Of a stretch of DNA of 38,222 nt, positions 17,619 to 26,299 are shown piece after piece (within the stretch, counting starts at the first letter, position 1; the number at the start of each line of letters is the position of its first letter). A program made the translations under genes and the position numbers. Origin of the DNA: Mesonia profundi (GTDB lineage Bacteria; Bacteroidota; Bacteroidia; Flavobacteriales; Flavobacteriaceae); the NCBI RefSeq assembly GCF_031085155.1, contig NZ_JAVHUL010000031.1, positions 1-38,222 of the forward strand, given 5' to 3'. A model generated the notes under the pieces. That model saw nothing but the letters and a program-made list of their open reading frames with translations, searched no databases and was not told the origin of the DNA.

Positions 17619-18491
17619 ATGAACATTAAAATACTATCCAGAAATACCAACCTATATTCTACCCGGCGTTTAGTAGAAGCGGCGAAAAGTAGAAAACACG
17701 ACGTAGAGGTTATTGATCCACTTAAGTGCGATATCGTGATTGAAAAAAGAAATCCTAATATCTATTATAAAGGTGCATACATAGAAAATGTAGACGCCAT
17801 TATTCCAAGAATTGGATCATCGGTGACGTTTTATGGTACGGCTGTAGTACGCCAATTTGAAATGATGGGCGCTTTTACTACTACCGAGTCTGAAGCTTTG
17901 GTAAGAAGTAGAGACAAATTAAGAAGTTTACAAGTATTGTCTCGTGCAAAAATAGGTTTACCCAAAACGGTTTTCACCAACTACTCTAGAGATGTAGAAG
18001 GGGTCATCAACCAAGTAGGAGGTACGCCCCTAGTCATCAAACTTTTAGAAGGAACACAAGGGGTTGGTGTGGTATTGGCCGAAACTAAGAACGCAGCAGA
18101 ATCTGTAATTGAAGCTTTTAACGGCTTACAAGCCCGTGTAATCGTCCAAGAGTTTATCAAAGAAGCTAAAGGAGCCGACATTAGAGCTTTTGTAGTTGAC
18201 GGTCACGTCGTAGGTGCGATGAAAAGACAAGGAAAAGAAGGAGAGTTTAGATCTAACTTGCACCGTGGTGGATCTGCGGAAGTGATTCAGCTCACCGATG
18301 AAGAAGAAATTGCAGCTGTAAAAGCTTGTAAAGCCATGGGATTAGGGGTTGCCGGAGTAGACTTGTTACAAAGTACACGCGGACCTTTAATTCTTGAGGT
18401 GAATTCTTCTCCGGGATTAGAAGGTATCGAAAAAGCTACTGGAAAAGACATCGCCAAAACCATTATTAGATACATCGAAAAAAACATTTAA
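17619..18491 (+). CDS. rimK: ATP-grasp ligase RimK (alpha-L-glutamate ligase)
   Basis: Adds glutamate residues to the C-terminus of ribosomal protein S6 in E. coli; the enzyme can also make short poly-alpha-glutamate. The 290-residue protein matches the RimK length and shows the ATP-grasp core: [13 protein letters not shown] (lysine and glycine-rich loop), [36 protein letters not shown] and the metal-binding [15 protein letters not shown]. Start and stop sit seven and five bases from the flanking genes, so the cluster is one operon. Whether S6 is the substrate here depends on the S6 tail, which is not in the window. Confidence 0.93.
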   Translation: MNIKILSRNTNLYSTRRLVEAAKSRKHDVEVIDPLKCDIVIEKRNPNIYYKGAYIENVDAIIPRIGSSVTFYGTAVVRQFEMMGAFTTTESEALVRSRDKLRSLQVLSRAKIGLPKTVFTNYSRDVEGVINQVGGTPLVIKLLEGTQGVGVVLAETKNAAESVIEAFNGLQARVIVQEFIKEAKGADIRAFVVDGHVVGAMKRQGKEGEFRSNLHRGGSAEVIQLTDEEEIAAVKACKAMGLGVAGVDLLQSTRGPLILEVNSSPGLEGIEKATGKDIAKTIIRYIEKNI

Positions 18492-18496
18492 ACTGT

Positions 18497-19468
18497 ATGG
18501 CTTACATCGATAAAAAGAATGTTCTTACTATTTTAGAACAGCGGGTTAAGCCAGGCGAAAGCGCTCGAATCAATTTTAATACCGCAAAACTTTTCACCAC
18601 TAGTCCGGTAGAAGTGCCTATTATCATAGAGCGTTCAAAAAACCCAGGCCCCATTGTCTTACTTACCGCAGGAATTCACGGGGATGAAATCAATGGGATT
18701 GAAGTGGTGCGCCAAATTATTTCTAAAAAAATAAATAAAACCAAGAAGGGAACGGTAATCTGTATTCCTGTAGTGAACATCTTTGGGTTTCTCAATTTAA
18801 AACGAGAATTCCCCGATGGTCGCGATCTTAACAGAATGTTCCCAGGATCTCAAAAAGGAGCTTTGGCCAGCCGATTTGCGTATCAATTTGTACAAGAAAT
18901 TTTACCGGTGGCAGATGTATGTTTAGATTTTCATACCGGCGGAGCTAGTCGTTTTAACGCTCCTCAAATTCGCGTTAGAAAAAATGATGAGGAGCTCATG
19001 AAATACGCTCAAATTTTTAACGCTCCGTTTACGGTGTACTCTGCGAACATCTCTAAATCCTTTAGAGATGCCTGCGCTAAAATGGGAAAACCTATTTTGT
19101 TATTTGAAGGAGGGAAGTCGCTCGACAGTAATGTAGACATTGCTAAAGAAGGCGTAAATGGCGTTATTCGCATCTTAGATCATCTAGAAATGCTTCAAGA
19201 CCATATAGAAGTTCCTAAAAAAGAAAACAAGACTATTTTAATTGAACAGAGTAGCTGGGTGAGAGCCAAATACAGCGGACTCCTACATATTAAAGTGCCT
19301 ATTGGGAAAGCGGTAGAAAAAGGAGAATACATTGCCATTATCACCGATCCCTATGGCGAGTTTAGACATAAAGTAAAATCTAACACTACAGGTTACATCA
19401 TCAATGCCAATCAAGCGCCTATCGTATATCAAGGAGACGCCATTTTTCATATTTCCAAACATTCTTAA
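18497..19468 (+). CDS. M14-family zinc deacylase/carboxypeptidase (succinylglutamate desuccinylase/aspartoacylase type)
   Basis: A 323-residue zinc hydrolase of the AstE/AspA group. Zinc ligands H61 and E64 are in GIHGDEINGIE and H146 is in CLDFHTGG; the substrate-binding DGRDLNRMFPG is at 107-117. A beta-rich C-terminal part (HIKVPIGKAVEKGEYIAII) is usual for the group. It is five bases from rimK. Together with the retropepsin it may trim glutamyl tails laid down by RimK; that role is an inference from neighbourhood. The family name does not prove succinylglutamate as substrate, and no arginine-catabolic genes are nearby. Confidence 0.85.
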   Translation: MAYIDKKNVLTILEQRVKPGESARINFNTAKLFTTSPVEVPIIIERSKNPGPIVLLTAGIHGDEINGIEVVRQIISKKINKTKKGTVICIPVVNIFGFLNLKREFPDGRDLNRMFPGSQKGALASRFAYQFVQEILPVADVCLDFHTGGASRFNAPQIRVRKNDEELMKYAQIFNAPFTVYSANISKSFRDACAKMGKPILLFEGGKSLDSNVDIAKEGVNGVIRILDHLEMLQDHIEVPKKENKTILIEQSSWVRAKYSGLLHIKVPIGKAVEKGEYIAIITDPYGEFRHKVKSNTTGYIINANQAPIVYQGDAIFHISKHS

Positions 19469-19469
19469 G

Positions 19470-20033
19470 TTGACCAAAAATCAAATCCGTAAAGTGTATA
19501 AAGCCAAAAGAGCCGCATTATCTTCTCAAGAGGTAGAAGAAAAAAGCATGGCAATTGCCAATCAGCTCTTATCTTTATCCGTTTGGGATTATCAATTTTA
19601 TCATCTTTTTTTAAGTATTGCTTCCCACAAAGAGGTAGATACCGAGTTTATTCTTCACATCCTTAGCGGAAAAGATAAAAACATCGTCGTTTCTAAAAGT
19701 GATTTTAAAACCTTAGAAATGCAGCATTTTTTATTGACCGATTCCACACCCATAAAAGTAAATGACTGGGGGATTCCCGAGCCTCAAAACGGCATCGAAA
19801 TTCAAGCTCAGCAATTAGAAATCGTGTTTATACCGCTTCTTGCATTTGACCTTAACGGAAATAGAATTGGCTACGGAAAAGGTTTTTACGATCGCTTTTT
19901 AGAAAACTGCTCCCCGAATGTCATCAAGATTGGACTTTCTTTCTTTGAAGCTGAAACACAAGCGATTCAAGCTTCTCCTCTAGATGTTCCTTTGGATTAT
20001 TGCGTTACACCAGAGAAGGTGCATAAGTTTTAA
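19470..20033 (+). CDS. 5-formyltetrahydrofolate cyclo-ligase
   Basis: Converts 5-formyl-THF to 5,10-methenyl-THF with ATP, recycling folate. The key motif GNRIGYGKGFYDRFL is present near residue 130, with the substrate-binding arginine and glycines. The start is placed at the TTG at 19470 (TKNQIRKVYKAKRAAL), one base after the stop of the M14 gene. The longer frame from 19404 would overlap that gene by 65 bases and adds residues not seen in the family. This gives 187 residues, a normal length. The TTG start and one-base gap suggest coupling to the gene before it. Confidence 0.92.
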   Translation: MTKNQIRKVYKAKRAALSSQEVEEKSMAIANQLLSLSVWDYQFYHLFLSIASHKEVDTEFILHILSGKDKNIVVSKSDFKTLEMQHFLLTDSTPIKVNDWGIPEPQNGIEIQAQQLEIVFIPLLAFDLNGNRIGYGKGFYDRFLENCSPNVIKIGLSFFEAETQAIQASPLDVPLDYCVTPEKVHKF

Positions 20034-20037
20034 TAAT

Positions 20038-20113
20038 AAGACCTAAGATAATAGACCTGCCCGTATCGAGACAATACGTTCGGGCGGGCCGCTGCGCTAT
20101 TAGACCTAAGATT
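20038..20113. repeat. Palindromic GC-rich repeat flanked by short direct repeats, between convergent genes
   Basis: A hairpin-forming core (CGTAT / ATACG inside CCTGCCCG... CGGGCGGGCC, about 20056-20090) is flanked by copies of AGACCTAAGAT at about 20039 and 20102. The core resembles the first part of the dispersed repeats at 10605 and 12744 (CTGCCCG... CGTTCAGGCGGGC). It lies between the convergent cyclo-ligase and lspA genes, where it could also act as a two-way terminator. Confidence 0.55.
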
Positions 20114-20141
20114 AAATTAGTTCTGAGCGAGTTAATAATCC

Positions 20142-20744
20142 CTATTCTTCTTTAGGAAATGCTCTCTTATTGAAGATAATTAATAAAATAACGCCAATAG
20201 TAATGGCCGAATCTGCGATATTAAAAACAGGCTCAAAAAAGCTAAAGTACTCCCCACCCCAAAACGGAATCCATTCGGGTAAGATGCCACTCCATAAGGG
20301 GAAGTAAAGCATATCGACCACTTTCCCGTGAAATAAGGTTCCATAACCACCATCGGCTGGCATAAAAGTCGCGAGTTGGTTAACGCTGTCGTTAAATATA
20401 AGTCCGTAAAATACCGAGTCGATAATATTTCCTAAAGCTCCCGCAAAGATTAAGGAGATAGAACTGATTAAAATTCTGGAAGCATTTTTTTGTACCGAAT
20501 CCCACAACCAATAGCCTATCCCTACAATGGCTACCAATCTAAATAAGGTTAGCGCTAGTTTGCCATATTCTCCAGGAATTTGCGCTCCCCAGGCCATCCC
20601 ATTATTTTCTACAAAAAGAATCTTAAACCAATCGAAGACGTGAACATCTTCTCCCAATACAAAATTGGTTTTGATGTAAAATTTAGAAATTTGATCTATC
20701 AATAAGATCAAGAGGATAAAGAGTGTCGCTTTCTTAATGGACAT
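20142..20744 (-). CDS. lspA: Lipoprotein signal peptidase (signal peptidase II)
   Basis: An inner-membrane aspartic protease that removes signal peptides from lipoproteins after diacylglyceryl transfer. The 200-residue protein has four hydrophobic helices and the catalytic aspartates D109 (GNIIDSVFYG) and D178 (FNIADSAITIG), plus the conserved VENNGMAWG. A loop between helices 3 and 4 is longer than in E. coli, as is usual for Bacteroidota. It is the last gene of the run ileS, dksA-like, secreted protein, lspA. Its products would include the lipoproteins found elsewhere in this window. Confidence 0.96.
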   Translation of the reverse strand: MSIKKATLFILLILLIDQISKFYIKTNFVLGEDVHVFDWFKILFVENNGMAWGAQIPGEYGKLALTLFRLVAIVGIGYWLWDSVQKNASRILISSISLIFAGALGNIIDSVFYGLIFNDSVNQLATFMPADGGYGTLFHGKVVDMLYFPLWSGILPEWIPFWGGEYFSFFEPVFNIADSAITIGVILLIIFNKRAFPKEE

Positions 20745-20779
20745 GAATTTGGCATTTTAAGGCGGTAAAAATACATTTT

Positions 20780-21403
20780 TTATTCTTCATGCTTCACATT
20801 TATATCACCATCTATACTTTTTAAAGAAATTTGATCTCCTTTTTTAAAATAAGAATCTAGGTTTACCTCTCCGTGATTAGAAACTGCTTTCACATTTCTT
20901 TCTGACGTATGCAACTCAATATCTCCTTTAAAGGTATGTATAATCGCTTTCCCAGAAAACTGAGACAACTCACATCTTCCTGAAGTTAATTCTGCTTCAA
21001 AAAATTCATAATTTCCATTTCCGTAAACGGAAGCCAAATCAGATTGGATGACTACCGTTTTATCTTCAGGGATTTCAATTTCCAAACGCACCGAAAACAC
21101 TTTATGCGCACTTAGCTTATCGTAACCGCTACTCAAATCTTCAGGAAAAACAGCCTGAATCTTCATTTCCTTATTTTCTTCCGTAAAGTGAATCCCTATA
21201 TTTTGCGCATATTCCCCTTCAGAAAAAGACTTTATTTTTAAGTATTTCGTATTCGGATTGGTTGAAATAGAAAAACTAAATACCTCATCCACCTTAAAAT
21301 GAAATTCTTGTAGATGACTCACTTCCATCATCTTCTCTACTACAGATTGTGCTTTCGCCGAAAAAGCGAGTGCAAAAATAAGGATAGAATACAGGTGTCT
21401 CAT
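20780..21403 (-). CDS. Secreted hypothetical protein with DUF4097-like beta repeats
   Basis: A 207-residue exported protein: a signal peptide (LIFALAFSAKAQ) followed by a beta-rich region with short strands alternating with turns (SDLASVYGNG.. ELTSGRCELSQFSG.. HTFKGDIELHTSERNVKAVSNHGEVNL), resembling the 'putative adhesin' DUF4097 pattern. No catalytic motif is seen. It sits between the dksA-like gene (63 bases, with a terminator) and lspA (35 bases), so it may share a transcript with lspA. Function is unknown. Confidence 0.65.
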   Translation of the reverse strand: MRHLYSILIFALAFSAKAQSVVEKMMEVSHLQEFHFKVDEVFSFSISTNPNTKYLKIKSFSEGEYAQNIGIHFTEENKEMKIQAVFPEDLSSGYDKLSAHKVFSVRLEIEIPEDKTVVIQSDLASVYGNGNYEFFEAELTSGRCELSQFSGKAIIHTFKGDIELHTSERNVKAVSNHGEVNLDSYFKKGDQISLKSIDGDINVKHEE

Positions 21404-21419
21404 AACTAAATAGTATCAA

Positions 21420-21445
21420 AAAACGCTCCTAAAAAGGAGCGTTTT
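21420..21445 (-). terminator. Rho-independent terminator after the dksA-like gene
   Basis: An 11-bp perfect stem (AAAACGCTCCT / AGGAGCGTTTT) with a four-base loop, 21 bases after the stop codon of the gene ending at 21467. It would separate ileS-dksA from the genes further downstream. Confidence 0.8.
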
Positions 21446-21466
21446 AAAGATAAATTTTGACTATTA

Positions 21467-21847
21467 CTATTGAAGGTTTTTCGCTTCGATGCTTAAAGTG
21501 GCATGAGGAACCAATAACAATCTTTCTTTCTGAATGAGTTTACCCGTTACACGACAGATACCGTAAGATTTGTTTTCTATACGGATGAGCGCATTTTTAA
21601 GATCTCTAATAAATTTCTCTTGACGAATAGCCAATTGTGAATTAGCTTCTTTACTCATCACCTCACTACCTTCATCAAAGGCTTTAAAGGTAGGAGAAGT
21701 ATCATCTGTACCATTAGAACTATCGTTCATATAGGCACTTTGATACATTTCTAATTGGGTATTTGCTTTAGCGATTTTGCCTAAAATTAAGTCTTTAAAC
21801 TCGGCTAAATCCGCATCACTATATCTTTCTACTTTATTCGTACTCAT
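21467..21847 (-). CDS. DksA/TraR-like protein with a degenerate zinc finger
   Basis: A 126-residue protein with the coiled-coil plus C-terminal finger layout of DksA/TraR proteins, which bind in the RNA polymerase secondary channel and tune initiation. The finger reads YGICRVTGKLIQKERLLLVPHATLSIEAK: one Cys remains of the usual four, with Thr, His and Ser in the other positions, so zinc binding by the classic four cysteines is not possible. This form is familiar from Bacteroidota. It begins four bases after ileS and is followed by a terminator, so the two genes form an operon. Confidence 0.82.
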   Translation of the reverse strand: MSTNKVERYSDADLAEFKDLILGKIAKANTQLEMYQSAYMNDSSNGTDDTSPTFKAFDEGSEVMSKEANSQLAIRQEKFIRDLKNALIRIENKSYGICRVTGKLIQKERLLLVPHATLSIEAKNLQ

Positions 21848-21851
21848 AATA

Positions 21852-24800
21852 TTATTGTTTTTCTATGGCCAGTATGGTATTTACATCATCAAAGGCAACT
21901 TCCATACCCTTTTCCATATTATCTGCTAGTTCGAGCTTTGCAGTAAGGGTTTCACTTTTTATATACTCTTCATTATCCAAGACTGCTTGCTCGACCACGC
22001 CGTCTTTTTTTATGGTAACGAAAATTTTATCGGTAACTTCAAAACCAGAATCTTTTCTTAAGTTCTGAATTCTATTCACTAACTCCCGAGCAACTCCTTC
22101 TTTTCTAAGGTCTTCACTAATCGTAGCGTCTAAAGCAACTGTTATTCCTCTATTACTTGCAACCAACCAACCTTCTATGTCTTGAGAAGAAATTTCTACA
22201 TCTGCGAGCTGCAAAGTAGTCATTTTTCCGTTAATCTCTAAAGAAATTTCGCCCTTCGTTTCTATGTTAGATATGTCGCTAGCTTCCAGCTTGTTTATCG
22301 CTGCAACCACCAGTTTCATGTCTTTTCCAAAACGCGGACCTAAGGTCTTAAAGTTAGGTTTTATATTCTTCACCAAGATCCCAGAAGTATCATCGATTAA
22401 CTCAATTTCCTTTACGTTAACTTCAGACATAATTAAGTCTTTTACCGCTAGAATCTCTTCCCTCACTTGGTCATCCAAGACAGGAATCATAACTCGTTGT
22501 AAAGGTTGGCGCACTTTAATCATTTCTTTTTTACGCAACGACAACACCAAAGAAGAAATAATTTGAGCTTTTTCCATCTTACGTTCTAAAGCCTTATCGA
22601 TAAAGCTTTTGTCTTGCTCTGGGAAAGCAGCTAAATGCACGCTTTCAAAACTTTCTTTTTGCGTCGTATGGGTCAAATCCTTGTATAACCTGTCCATATA
22701 AAACGGAGCGATGGGCGCACTTAATTTTGCTATCGTTTCCAAACAAGTGTATAAAGTTTGGTAAGCCGAAATTTTATCTTGCTGGTAATCGCCTTTCCAG
22801 AATCTTCTTCTGCTTAAGCGTACAAACCAGTTGCTTAAATTCTCTTGAACAAACTCAGAAATGGCTCTCGCCGCACGAGTTGATTCATATTCTTCATAAA
22901 ATTTATCTACTCTCCCAATAAGGGTGTGTAATTCAGATAAAATCCAACGGTCTATTTCTGGTCTTTTTTCTAGCGCAATATCTTCTTCTTGATACGTGAA
23001 CTCGTCGATATTAGCATATAAGATAAAGAAAGAGTAGGTATTATACAAGGTTCCAAAGAACTTTCTTCTTACTTCTGCGATTCCTTCAATATCAAATTTT
23101 AGATTATCCCAAGGGTTGGCATTAGAAATCATATACCAACGTGTCGCATCTGGACCAAAAGCGGCCAAGGTCTCAAAAGGATCTGCGGCATTCCCTAAAC
23201 GCTTAGACATTTTTTGTCCATGTTTGTCGAGCACCAATCCGTTGGAAACAACATTCTTATACGCCACATCATCAAAAATCATGGTCGCAATCGCGTGTAG
23301 GGTATAAAACCAACCACGAGTTTGATCGACCCCTTCAGCAATAAAATCGGCTTTTCTATCTCCGTTTTCTACTTGTTCTTTATTTTCAAAAGGATAATGC
23401 CATTGTGCATAAGGCATAGAACCAGAGTCGAACCATACATCAATAAGATCTGCTTCTCTTTTCATCGGCTTCCTGGAAGGAGAAACGAGAACAATTTTAT
23501 CAACCACATTTTTATGTAAATCTACTTTTTCGTAATTCTTATCGGTCATATTACCGTTTTCAAATTCCGCGAAAGCGTCCTTCTCCATAAAACCAGCTTC
23601 CACCGATTTCTGCATTTCTTGTTTTAATTCGGCTATAGAACCTACAAGAATTTCTTCTTTCCCGTCTTCGGTACGCCATATAGGTAAAGGGATTCCCCAA
23701 TAACGAGAGCGTGAAAGGTTCCAATCGTTAGCATTTGCCAACCAGTTTCCAAAACGGCCTTCTCCGGTAGATTTTGGTTTCCAGTTAATGCCTTTGTTAA
23801 GTTCGTGCATACGATCTTTCACCTCGGTTACTTTAATGAACCAAGAGTCTAGCGGATAGTATAAAATAGGTTTATCTGTACGCCAGCAGTTAGGGTAACT
23901 GTGCACATATTTCTCTACTTTAAAAGCTTTATTTTCTTCTTTTAATTGAATGGCAATTTCTACATCAACCGATTTTTCTGGTACATCTTCCTCGTCATAA
24001 TATTCATTCTTGACATATTTGCCAGCATATTCAGCCATTTCTGGTCTAAATCTACCTTGTAAATCTACTAAAGGAACCAGATTGTCGTTATCGTCTTTCA
24101 CCAACATAGGCGGAATCTCTGGTTGGGCTTGTTTGGCTACCAAGGCATCGTCTGCTCCAAAGGTAGGGGCAGTATGTACGATTCCTGTACCGTCCTCAGT
24201 AGTCACAAAGTCTCCAGCAATAATTCTAAACGCATTTTCTGGATTTTCGTAAGGTAATGCAAACGGCAATAATTGCTCATATTTTATACCCACCAAATCT
24301 TTCCCCTTAAACGTATCGAGTACCATGTAAGGAATTTTCTTATCTCCCTGTTTGTAGGCATCGATGAGCTCTTCGTTTTCAGTTTCAGCGAATTTTTTAT
24401 CAAATTGTTTGCTCACTAAATTCTTAGCAACCAAAATTTGTACTGGCTCAAACGTATATTGGTTATAGGTTTTTACGAGCGCATATTCAATCTTTGGCCC
24501 TACCGTTAAGGCAGTGTTACTCGGCAACGTCCAAGGAGTGGTCGTCCAAGCGATAAAATGTATGTCCCCATATTCTGCCAAGGCATCTGGCAAGGTATGA
24601 GAAACCGCTTTAAATTGTGCGGTCACCGTAGTATCGGTCACATCTTGATACGTTCCGGGTTGGTTCAACTCGTGAGAGCTTAAGCCTGTTCCTGCTTTTG
24701 GCGAATAAGGCTGTATGGTATAGCCTTTATAAATAAGTCCTTTTTTATAAATTTCTGAAAGCAACCACCAAACCGTTTCCATGTATTTGGACTTGTAGGT

Positions 24801-25253
24801 AACATAAGGATCTTCCATATTTACCCAATAGCCCATTTCTTCGGTAAGGTTTTTCCAAACGTCGGTATAGCGCATCACGGCATTTTTACACGCTATGTTA
24901 TATTCTTCAACACTTATTTTTTTACCGATATCTTCTTTGGTAATCCCCAATTCTTTTTCTACCCCCAATTCTACCGGAAGACCGTGGGTATCCCATCCTG
25001 CTTTACGCTTCACCAAATATCCTTTTTGAGTTTTATACCTACAAAAAATATCTTTAATGCTACGCGCCATCACGTGGTGAATCCCAGGAAGACCGTTCGC
25101 TGATGGAGGTCCTTCAAAAAAGACAAAAGGCTCTTGACCTTCTCTGGTGCTTACACTTTTATCAAATATCTTCTCTTCCTTCCAAAAGGCTAAGATTTCC
25201 TTAGCTACTACAGGAAGGTTAAGTTCTTTATATTCAGGGAATTTTGTACTCAT
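21852..25253 (-). CDS. ileS: Isoleucyl-tRNA synthetase
   Basis: Charges tRNA-Ile with isoleucine. The 1133-residue protein has the class I signature as GLPGIHHVMARS (HIGH-type, near residue 53) and KMSKRLGN, the CP1 editing domain between them (TTTPWTLPSNTAL), WFDSGSMPYAQWHYPF, and a long C-terminal anticodon-binding part. The length and the motifs resemble the eukaryote-like form of IleRS; forms of that class are known to be less sensitive to mupirocin, so resistance is a plausible inference. The -7 box at 25279-25286 is 25 bases before the start. Confidence 0.97.
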   Translation of the reverse strand: MSTKFPEYKELNLPVVAKEILAFWKEEKIFDKSVSTREGQEPFVFFEGPPSANGLPGIHHVMARSIKDIFCRYKTQKGYLVKRKAGWDTHGLPVELGVEKELGITKEDIGKKISVEEYNIACKNAVMRYTDVWKNLTEEMGYWVNMEDPYVTYKSKYMETVWWLLSEIYKKGLIYKGYTIQPYSPKAGTGLSSHELNQPGTYQDVTDTTVTAQFKAVSHTLPDALAEYGDIHFIAWTTTPWTLPSNTALTVGPKIEYALVKTYNQYTFEPVQILVAKNLVSKQFDKKFAETENEELIDAYKQGDKKIPYMVLDTFKGKDLVGIKYEQLLPFALPYENPENAFRIIAGDFVTTEDGTGIVHTAPTFGADDALVAKQAQPEIPPMLVKDDNDNLVPLVDLQGRFRPEMAEYAGKYVKNEYYDEEDVPEKSVDVEIAIQLKEENKAFKVEKYVHSYPNCWRTDKPILYYPLDSWFIKVTEVKDRMHELNKGINWKPKSTGEGRFGNWLANANDWNLSRSRYWGIPLPIWRTEDGKEEILVGSIAELKQEMQKSVEAGFMEKDAFAEFENGNMTDKNYEKVDLHKNVVDKIVLVSPSRKPMKREADLIDVWFDSGSMPYAQWHYPFENKEQVENGDRKADFIAEGVDQTRGWFYTLHAIATMIFDDVAYKNVVSNGLVLDKHGQKMSKRLGNAADPFETLAAFGPDATRWYMISNANPWDNLKFDIEGIAEVRRKFFGTLYNTYSFFILYANIDEFTYQEEDIALEKRPEIDRWILSELHTLIGRVDKFYEEYESTRAARAISEFVQENLSNWFVRLSRRRFWKGDYQQDKISAYQTLYTCLETIAKLSAPIAPFYMDRLYKDLTHTTQKESFESVHLAAFPEQDKSFIDKALERKMEKAQIISSLVLSLRKKEMIKVRQPLQRVMIPVLDDQVREEILAVKDLIMSEVNVKEIELIDDTSGILVKNIKPNFKTLGPRFGKDMKLVVAAINKLEASDISNIETKGEISLEINGKMTTLQLADVEISSQDIEGWLVASNRGITVALDATISEDLRKEGVARELVNRIQNLRKDSGFEVTDKIFVTIKKDGVVEQAVLDNEEYIKSETLTAKLELADNMEKGMEVAFDDVNTILAIEKQ

Positions 25254-25278
25254 GAGTATGCGCTTTCATAATGATTTG

Positions 25279-25286
25279 CAAAATTA
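25279..25286 (-). promoter_or_regulatory. -7 promoter element for ileS
   Basis: On the minus strand this reads TAATTTTG, a full match to TAnnTTTG, 25 bases before the ileS ATG. A TTG is present further upstream, but at too short a spacing (12 bases). Confidence 0.5.
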
Positions 25287-25625
25287 AGGTTTTTTGCTCA
25301 ACAGAAGTAACTGAAACTAAAAAAACTAAAACGGATTTGCATCTTACGCCAGTTTAATGATGAAATGTCATACAGAGAACGAAGTTAGTTTTTTGTTCTA
25401 TGCTGCTGCGATGGATTTGCATAGCCACTCGTGCTTAGCAAAGTCGAAGTATAGCTACGGAAATTGTGTACAACTCACCCGACCTGAGCAAGCAGGAAAA
25501 ATAGAGCGGAAAGTGAACGAGTTTGAATACCACATGTAATTGTTAGCTTGGTATTATTTAGCAATCCTATATTTTTTCCGCGAAAGCGAAATATTATCAC
25601 AAAATATTAAAGCTTAGTATAACAC
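25287..25625. other. Intergenic region between ileS and the TerB-like gene
   Basis: About 340 bases with no convincing gene; a 60-codon plus-strand frame at 25357-25539 lacks a ribosome-binding context and any recognisable product. It contains a segment (25431-25449) whose reverse complement resembles the CTTCGGCTACGCTTAGCAC part of the dispersed repeats at 10605 and 12744, and one perfect copy of TTCCGCGAAAGCG at 25576-25588. Confidence 0.5.
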
Positions 25626-25633
25626 GTTTTAAG

Positions 25634-25641
25634 TATATTTG
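25634..25641 (+). promoter_or_regulatory. -7 promoter element for the TerB-like gene
   Basis: TATATTTG, a full match to TAnnTTTG, 22 bases before the start codon at 25664. No TTG is found at -33. Confidence 0.5.
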
Positions 25642-25663
25642 TTTTTTAATAAAACAAGAAATT

Positions 25664-26089
25664 ATGTCATTTTCAGATTTATTTGGAACAGGGGAACATA
25701 CCCGTAATCTAGGCCACTTTGCTTCTATTGTAACTTTAGCATCCGTAGATGGAGAGATTAATCCCGAAGAGGAAAAAGTATTACAACGTCTAGCTAGAAA
25801 GCTAGATATTAACGAAGAAGATTACGCCAAGATACTTAAAAATCCTGCTGGTTTTCCTATGAACCCTCCCAACACGAGAGAAAAAATGTTGGAACGTTTG
25901 TATGATCTACTTACGGTAATTTATGCGGACCACGTGATGGACGAGCAAGAAGCTTTCTTATTAAAGAGGTTTGCAATAGGCTTAGGATTCTCTACGGAAG
26001 ACTCGGACAAAATCATTAAAAGATCGAATCAGATTTTAGGAGGCATTCTTCCTTTTGATGATTACATCTATCTTTTAAACAGAAAATAA
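25664..26089 (+). CDS. TerB-like protein
   Basis: A 141-residue all-helical cytoplasmic protein of the TerB/DjlA-N superfamily, seen from the repeated acidic helical hairpins: VTLASVDGEINPEEEKVLQRLARKL and TVIYADHVMDEQEAFLLKRFA. These D-G/E-x-E segments are the family's metal-binding type motifs. Despite the name, single TerB proteins outside ter operons are not shown to confer tellurite resistance, and no other ter gene is near. It stands alone between ileS and fbp with its own -7 box. Confidence 0.8.
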   Translation: MSFSDLFGTGEHTRNLGHFASIVTLASVDGEINPEEEKVLQRLARKLDINEEDYAKILKNPAGFPMNPPNTREKMLERLYDLLTVIYADHVMDEQEAFLLKRFAIGLGFSTEDSDKIIKRSNQILGGILPFDDYIYLLNRK

Positions 26090-26157
26090 AAAGCCTTTTT
26101 TATAATATATTATTCCATATACATTCAGTGTCCAGCGTAATCAAATAATAGTTTTAA

Positions 26158-26218
26158 TGTCGCATCGAGCGGAGTCGAGATGTTTTTGTTTAACCTTTCG
26201 ACTCCGCTCAAGGTGACA
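26158..26218. repeat. REP-like inverted repeat
   Basis: Two arms, TGTCGCATCGAGCGGAGTCG (start of the left arm, 26158) and its near-complement around TTTCGACTCCGCTCAAGGTG (26196-26218), are separated by about 13 bases. Elements with the core GAGCGGAGTCGA are scattered between genes of many flavobacteria. It sits between the convergent TerB-like and fbp genes. Confidence 0.7.
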
Positions 26219-26253
26219 AAAACTAGTTTTAGGAATGAAAGCGGATATACAAA

Positions 26254-26296
26254 TAGCTTTCTCGAAAAACACTACAAGGTTTTTTCGAGAAGGCTA
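26254..26296 (-). terminator. Terminator after fbp
   Basis: A long hairpin (TAGCTTTCTCGAAAAA with TTTTTTCGAGAAGGCTA, one mismatch) with a ten-base loop, starting three bases after the fbp stop codon. Confidence 0.7.
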
Positions 26297-26299
26297 TTT

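Noticed and set aside
20038-20113. tRNA or small RNA gene in the GC-rich stretch before lspA
   Set aside because: No cloverleaf or T-loop sequence; the stretch is explained as a palindromic repeat or terminator. I saw no tRNA or rRNA gene anywhere in the window.
25357-25539. A 60-codon plus-strand frame between ileS and the TerB-like gene
   Set aside because: No family resemblance, no promoter in the right place, and it covers a diverged copy of a dispersed repeat.
25664-26089. Tellurite-resistance function for the TerB-like protein
   Set aside because: No other ter genes are nearby and the fold alone does not establish that activity.
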